From assembly GCA_019115265.1 (NCBI GenBank), contig DXDX01000052.1:1-35258 (forward strand): DNA of 35,258 nucleotides, read 5' to 3'. The DNA is from Candidatus Flavonifractor merdigallinarum. GTDB taxonomy: Bacteria; Bacillota; Clostridia; Oscillospirales; Oscillospiraceae. Below the pieces are notes generated by a model that searched no databases, was not told the origin of the DNA, and saw nothing but the letters and a program-made list of their open reading frames with translations. Made by a program: the position numbers and the translations under genes. Below are positions 31,147-35,258 of this stretch, piece by piece (position 1 is the first letter of the stretch; every line of letters starts with the position of its first letter).

Positions 31147-34100
31147 TTACGCCATAGACTCCACAAAGCGCATGAGGATGGCGGCCACCTGGGCGCGGGT
31201 CGCCTCGCCCTGGGGATCCAGTGCACCGCTTCCGGTCCCGGCAATCAGGCCGTTCTCCACCGCCCAAGTCATGGCGTCGGTGGCATAGGCACTCACGCTG
31301 GCCCCATCCGGGTAGCCGGACAGGCTGCCGGTGACAGCGGGGCTTCCGGCGTAACGGTAGAGCATGGCGGCCAGCTGCTCTCTGGAGAGGTTCTGCTCCA
31401 TATTGGTGCCATCGGAGATTCCGTTGGCCATGGCCCACTGCCGGCCAGCCGTATACCAGGTCGCGCCGGTGGAGGTATCCACCCCCTCAAAACGGGCCAG
31501 AACGGTGACAATCATCGCGCGGGTCATGGGCGTCTCCGGCCCAAAGGTGGTGGCGCTGGTGCCCGCAAAGAGCTCCCGGCTGGTAGCAAAGTTCACCGCT
31601 TCGGACCCCCAGTGGGTGTAAGGCACATCCTGGAACGTCTTACCGTTATCCACAATCTTGACGGTGTCGCCGTCGCTGAGGGTGACAGACACGCCGTCGC
31701 GTGTGGTGACAGAGGTCTTGATAACCTCCTCGGTGCCGTCGGCCTTCACCAGAATGGCCACCGTACCGGTGGTGGGGTTCTTTACGGGGATTTCCACCTT
31801 GGCACTGCTGCCGGTGGGCAGGTCTACGGTAATTGTGGAGGCACCGGTGCGGCTGGTGGTGACCGGCACGCTGGGCATGGGCAGGGTCACAGCCGCACTG
31901 CCGGCCTCCTCCACCACACTGGCGGGGAGGGTCACTTCCGCTGTGACCTGGCCATTCTGGCTGAGAGTAGTGGTGCTGCCGGAGCCATCCCGGTTGGTCA
32001 CCGTTGTCTTGCTGGAGCCGTTGGGGTTCTCCACTGTCTTGGTCTCGTTACCCGACTTGTCTGTGCTCGTTGTGGTCACCGTGCCGTCCTTGGCTGTTTC
32101 CACAACCTCCTTGGAGCCGTCGGGGTGTTTGGTGGTCTCCGTCTTGGTGCCGTTGGGCTTGGTCACCGTGGTCGTAGTGGAGCCATCCGGGTTCCGTTCG
32201 GTGGTGGTGTTGCCGGAGGGGGTATAGTCGTCATCATCGTCATGCGAGGAGGACGAACCGCCGCCACCGCCGCTGCTGGGCGTCACCGTATAGAGGACCA
32301 CTATGCCGTTGATGGTGTTGTAATTCCCCTGGTCGGTGGGGGTAAAAATCCACTTGTAGGAGGTGTTGGACTGTACCGCCGTGGTGCCGGGAAGTTCCCA
32401 GGCCACGGTGCCGGGCACCGAGAAGGTGCCGCCCTGGACGGTCAGACCGGCATCTGCCAGGGTCTTGCCGCTGGTGGTGATGGCGGTGTACTTGGGCGCA
32501 CCGGTAGGTGTGGCCTTGGAAATGGTTACCTTTACCGTGGCAGTCACCGTGGTATAGGTCTTCTGGTCGTCGGGGGTAAAGAACACGGTATGTTCTCCGC
32601 TGTCGGCCACATTTACAGGGGGATTGGCACCGCTAGACCACGTCCAGGTGCCGCTCACCGATTCGCCGTTATAGGTGGCAGTGCCCTTGATGTCAGAATT
32701 CTTCAAAGCGCTGCCGGTATAGGTGATGCTGATGGGCTCCACGGTGACACTGGGAGTAAAGAGATTGGTACCGGTGAGTTTCAACGTCAGGGCCGAATCG
32801 TTGTAGTTGACGCCGCCATGAATGACCACCTTGAGGGTATAGGTACCACCCACAACCACAGACTTGCCGCCGGTGTAGCTCAGTTTGCTTCCGTCCAGGG
32901 TCAGATTGGTCACATACTCCGCCGTGGTGGCGGCGTCGCCAAAGGAGACCTCGCCATAGCTGGCCCCATCAGGCAGGGCGGGCAGAATGACATAGCCGGC
33001 AGTCTCCGCCTTCACATAGCCGGAAGCTGTGGTGGCATTGGGGTAGTCGGCCTTGTTGATGGTAATGGTGGCCTCGGCGCTGGTGATAGAATTGTAATTA
33101 TTGTCCCCGGCCTTGGTTGCGGTGACGGTGACATCGCCCACCTGTACGGGCACCAGATTGCTGCCGCTGATGGTGGCCTTGCCGGTGCCGTCGGTGACAG
33201 CGAAGGTCACCGCGCCGTCGCCGGAACCGCCGGAAGTGGTCAGCGGGTAGTTCTCCCCATAGGTGGCAGGACCGGCGCTGGTGATGGTCAGTGCGGCCTG
33301 GTCGGCCTTGGCGATGGTGAAGCTGCCAGCGGGAAGATCGGTGGCGGCGGCGTAACCGGTGCCCTCGGCCACATCAAAGGTGACGGTGTAGCTGCCTGCA
33401 TTAACGGGAGGGGTGGTATTGCCGTTGTACTTGATAGCGGTAACATTACCCATACCCGCCACAGTAGCGTTGACCGTTACAGAAGCTGTTTTTTCCTTGC
33501 CATCATACACCGCGCCCTGGGGCAGAGTGATGGAAAAATTCTCTGCAGTGGGAATGTTCAGAACAATAATACCACTCACAACAGCAGTTTTTCCGGCATA
33601 GGTGACGGTGACGTTGGTGGTACCAACAATCAGCGGATCGGGACTTACGGTGTAGCCTGACACCGGTGCGCTGCTGCCGTCATCATAGGTGGCGGTAACC
33701 TCCATACCGGCGGGGTCGAACGAGTCACCGTTTTTATATTTCAGAGTGGCGGGCTGCTTGGTGATGGTGATGCCGGTCACCGTCTTATTCGCTGTGGCTG
33801 GGAAGGTCTTGGTGAGGACCAGGCTGCCGTCAGAGCCAGGGGTCAGATTAGACACCTTTCCGTCCATTGACACGGCGGTGGGGTTGGCAAAGGGCTGGTC
33901 TCCGGTAACGGTCAGGGTGATCTTTGCGGTATAGACGGTATTGGCCTTAAACGTGCCTGTAGCAGGGGTCCCGGTGACGGAAGTCCCTTCATACCACGTT
34001 ACCTCACCGTTCACACCGGTGGCAGGTTCGGTAACAGTTGCATTCACAAACATACCAGTGCCGGTGACAGGTGCTGTGACACTGACCGTCACCGCCGAGA

Positions 34101-35258
34101 TGGGACCGGCCTTGGTGGTGGCAGTCAGGGCGGCGGACGGTGCAGAGGCGTTGTGGGTGGTTGTCTCCTTCACCCGGGCGACAATGGAGTACTCAGTGCT
34201 GGGAGACAGGCCGCTGAAAACATTGGAGGCCTGCCAGCTGCCGCCGTTGTCTTTGGAGTACTCCCAAGTATCATTGGCAGTCACGGTAATGGAATCGGAG
34301 GTAACCGATGTAGCAGTCAAATTCGTGGGCGCGGCGGGTCCATCGCCTTTGGCTATGGTGCTGGTCGTAGAAGAGGTCAGCTCGCCGGAGTAGTCCTCGG
34401 CGGTGACCTTTACCGTGATGGTCTTGCCCACATCCTCGGCGGTGGCAGGGGTGTAGGTGCTGCTGATGGCGCCGGAAATGGCCTCGCTGCCACGGTACCA
34501 CTGATAGGTAAAGGAGGAAGCGTTACTGCCGCTGACACTCGCCGTCAGCTGTTCGCCAATCTTCGCCGTACCGCTGATGGACACAGAACCGGTCAGATTC
34601 TCCTTGGGTGTGTATTTGTTCGTTTCCAGAGTGGGGTAAGTAAACTGGTACTGTGAGCTGCTGCTGCTCCAACTGCCGCTTTCTGTGTGGCTATTGCCAA
34701 AGGTTACATTAGAACCAAAGTTTGACGCAGGTGTATCTTTTCCAACCAGGAAGAAATCATGATAGGTAGTAGTCTTATCGTCATCGTCCCAGGTACAGTC
34801 CACAGCGTACCACTTGCTGTCGTCCATCTGGACATAGTTCCACATGTGGTCTTCCTGCTTGCCATTTGTTCCGCCTGTACCACTGACCAGCACACAGGGA
34901 ATCTTGTACTCGTCACACAGTACCTTGAACGCTTTGGCATAGCCGGCGCATACTGTCACATGCTCCACTAAAGCGCTGTATACTGTCTGGAACTTGCGGG
35001 GCGTCAAATCTGAACTTGTGGTATAGGATACAGTATCGCACACATAGTCATGAATGGCTTGGACCTGTTCATAGCGGGTCTTATCCGCTGCATCGACATT
35101 GTATGTTCCGCTGTCATTATTCAGAGTCGTGATGGCGCTATTCAGAGCTTGGGTATAATCAGAAGAGGTTCCAGTCTCATTACTGTAATCGGTCACAGTC
35201 ACTGTGATTCCGTTCAGGGTAATGGTAGCGGTGTAGTTGTTATCGCTTCCCTGCACAT
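31147..35258 (-). CDS. giant SLH surface protein with transglutaminase-like and Ig-like domains (N-terminus beyond window)
   Basis: At least 1369 residues are visible; the start and signal peptide lie beyond 35258. In order (visible numbering): a transglutaminase-like domain at ~60-165 with the triad C103 (VCAGYAKAF), H137 (DHMWNYVQ) and D153 (AVDCTW); a run of Ig-like modules from ~225 to ~990, including Big_3-like (VSGYTVSPDPLIVGTTNVTV); a Gly/Ser/Asp linker (SSGGGGGSSSSHDDDDD); eight ~11-residue Thr-rich repeats (about 31945-32200); a beta-rich region; and three SLH repeats at the C-terminus (HWGSEAVNFATSRELF, WYTAGRQWAMANGISDG, TDAMTWAVENGLIAG). SLH repeats bind pyruvylated cell-wall polymer, so this is a cell-surface protein, perhaps an adhesin or crosslinking enzyme/protease-like scaffold. 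The composition (Thr/Ser/Gly/Val) is typical of exported proteins. Confidence 0.92.
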   Translation of the reverse strand, partial: VQGSDNNYTATITLNGITVTVTDYSNETGTSSDYTQALNSAITTLNNDSGTYNVDAADKTRYEQVQAIHDYVCDTVSYTTSSDLTPRKFQTVYSALVEHVTVCAGYAKAFKVLCDEYKIPCVLVSGTGGTNGKQEDHMWNYVQMDDSKWYAVDCTWDDDDKTTTYHDFFLVGKDTPASNFGSNVTFGNSHTESGSWSSSSSQYQFTYPTLETNKYTPKENLTGSVSISGTAKIGEQLTASVSGSNASSFTYQWYRGSEAISGAISSTYTPATAEDVGKTITVKVTAEDYSGELTSSTTSTIAKGDGPAAPTNLTATSVTSDSITVTANDTWEYSKDNGGSWQASNVFSGLSPSTEYSIVARVKETTTHNASAPSAALTATTKAGPISAVTVSVTAPVTGTGMFVNATVTEPATGVNGEVTWYEGTSVTGTPATGTFKANTVYTAKITLTVTGDQPFANPTAVSMDGKVSNLTPGSDGSLVLTKTFPATANKTVTGITITKQPATLKYKNGDSFDPAGMEVTATYDDGSSAPVSGYTVSPDPLIVGTTNVTVTYAGKTAVVSGIIVLNIPTAENFSITLPQGAVYDGKEKTASVTVNATVAGMGNVTAIKYNGNTTPPVNAGSYTVTFDVAEGTGYAAATDLPAGSFTIAKADQAALTITSAGPATYGENYPLTTSGGSGDGAVTFAVTDGTGKATISGSNLVPVQVGDVTVTATKAGDNNYNSITSAEATITINKADYPNATTASGYVKAETAGYVILPALPDGASYGEVSFGDAATTAEYVTNLTLDGSKLSYTGGKSVVVGGTYTLKVVIHGGVNYNDSALTLKLTGTNLFTPSVTVEPISITYTGSALKNSDIKGTATYNGESVSGTWTWSSGANPPVNVADSGEHTVFFTPDDQKTYTTVTATVKVTISKATPTGAPKYTAITTSGKTLADAGLTVQGGTFSVPGTVAWELPGTTAVQSNTSYKWIFTPTDQGNYNTINGIVVLYTVTPSSGGGGGSSSSHDDDDDYTPSGNTTTERNPDGSTTTTVTKPNGTKTETTKHPDGSKEVVETAKDGTVTTTSTDKSGNETKTVENPNGSSKTTVTNRDGSGSTTTLSQNGQVTAEVTLPASVVEEAGSAAVTLPMPSVPVTTSRTGASTITVDLPTGSSAKVEIPVKNPTTGTVAILVKADGTEEVIKTSVTTRDGVSVTLSDGDTVKIVDNGKTFQDVPYTHWGSEAVNFATSRELFAGTSATTFGPETPMTRAMIVTVLARFEGVDTSTGATWYTAGRQWAMANGISDGTNMEQNLSREQLAAMLYRYAGSPAVTGSLSGYPDGASVSAYATDAMTWAVENGLIAGTGSGALDPQGEATRAQVAAILMRFVESMA

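Noticed and set aside
31945-32200. Regular repeats that could suggest a CRISPR array
   Set aside because: The periodicity is a coding, 11-residue repeat of degenerate sequence within a long open frame; no identical direct repeats with unique spacers.
31129-33660. 843-residue open frame on the plus strand opposite the SLH protein
   Set aside because: Glycine/histidine-rich shadow of the Thr/Val-rich surface protein, with no domain or start signal.

Overview
The window reads as a chromosomal segment of a GC-rich, strictly anaerobic Clostridia bacterium, most like the Oscillospiraceae (Flavonifractor / Lawsonibacter / Pseudoflavonifractor type). This is inferred from gene content only: an oxygen-sensitive double-cubane-cluster reductase, a pyruvate formate-lyase with its radical-SAM activase, a B12-dependent class II ribonucleotide reductase, SLH surface proteins, PadR/permease-prefix cassettes and the Gram-positive style of promoters and ribosome binding sites. 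No tRNA, rRNA, CRISPR array or intact insertion sequence was seen. Almost all of the window is ordinary dense chromosome; 28 protein genes are well supported, two of them cut by the window edges.

Layout. 1-1.8 kb (minus): pyrE, radC and the start of uvrB; uvrB has its own promoter with a LexA-type box. 1.9-5.2 kb (minus): a BlaI/M56 repressor-antirepressor pair with its operator-promoter, then a NYN-LOTUS putative RNase preceded by an overlapping 16-codon leader ORF. 5.3-7.9 kb: cstA transporter (plus) with a structured leader, converging on a CPBP membrane protease (minus). 8.0-11.7 kb (plus): nrdJ, a hairpin-rich intergenic stretch, then a membrane-anchored MerR regulator overlapping a YbjQ-family gene, driven by a 19-bp-spacer MerR promoter. 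11.7-15.3 kb (minus): ftsH, then a coupled DCCP-DUF3343 pair. 15.4-18.7 kb (plus): a PadR-controlled operon of four small membrane proteins forming two repeated pairs. 18.8-20.6 kb: a chemoreceptor. 20.7-22.9 kb (minus): tdh-kbl threonine-to-glycine pathway. 23.1-27.4 kb: a decapitated polysaccharide deacetylase remnant, a hybrid histidine kinase (plus) and, converging on it, an HPt protein and a receiver/degenerate HD-GYP protein (minus), together a complete set of phosphorelay parts. 27.5-30.6 kb (plus): pflA-pflB behind a ZTP (pfl-motif) riboswitch. 30.6-31.1 kb: gene-poor stretch with two tiny ORFs. 31.1 kb to the end (minus): a giant surface protein with a transglutaminase-like domain, Ig-like modules, 11-residue Thr-rich repeats and three SLH repeats, incomplete at its N-terminus.

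The metabolic genes fit a fermenting gut anaerobe: threonine is cleaved to glycine and acetyl-CoA, pyruvate is split to acetyl-CoA and formate, and formate supply for one-carbon/purine metabolism appears to be sensed through the ZTP riboswitch. The least explained parts are the PadR-controlled prefix-domain cassette, the leader-coupled NYN gene, the membrane MerR-YbjQ pair and the HD-GYP protein that has lost key metal ligands. Coordinates of promoters and hairpins were read by eye; no alignment, folding or database search was run.
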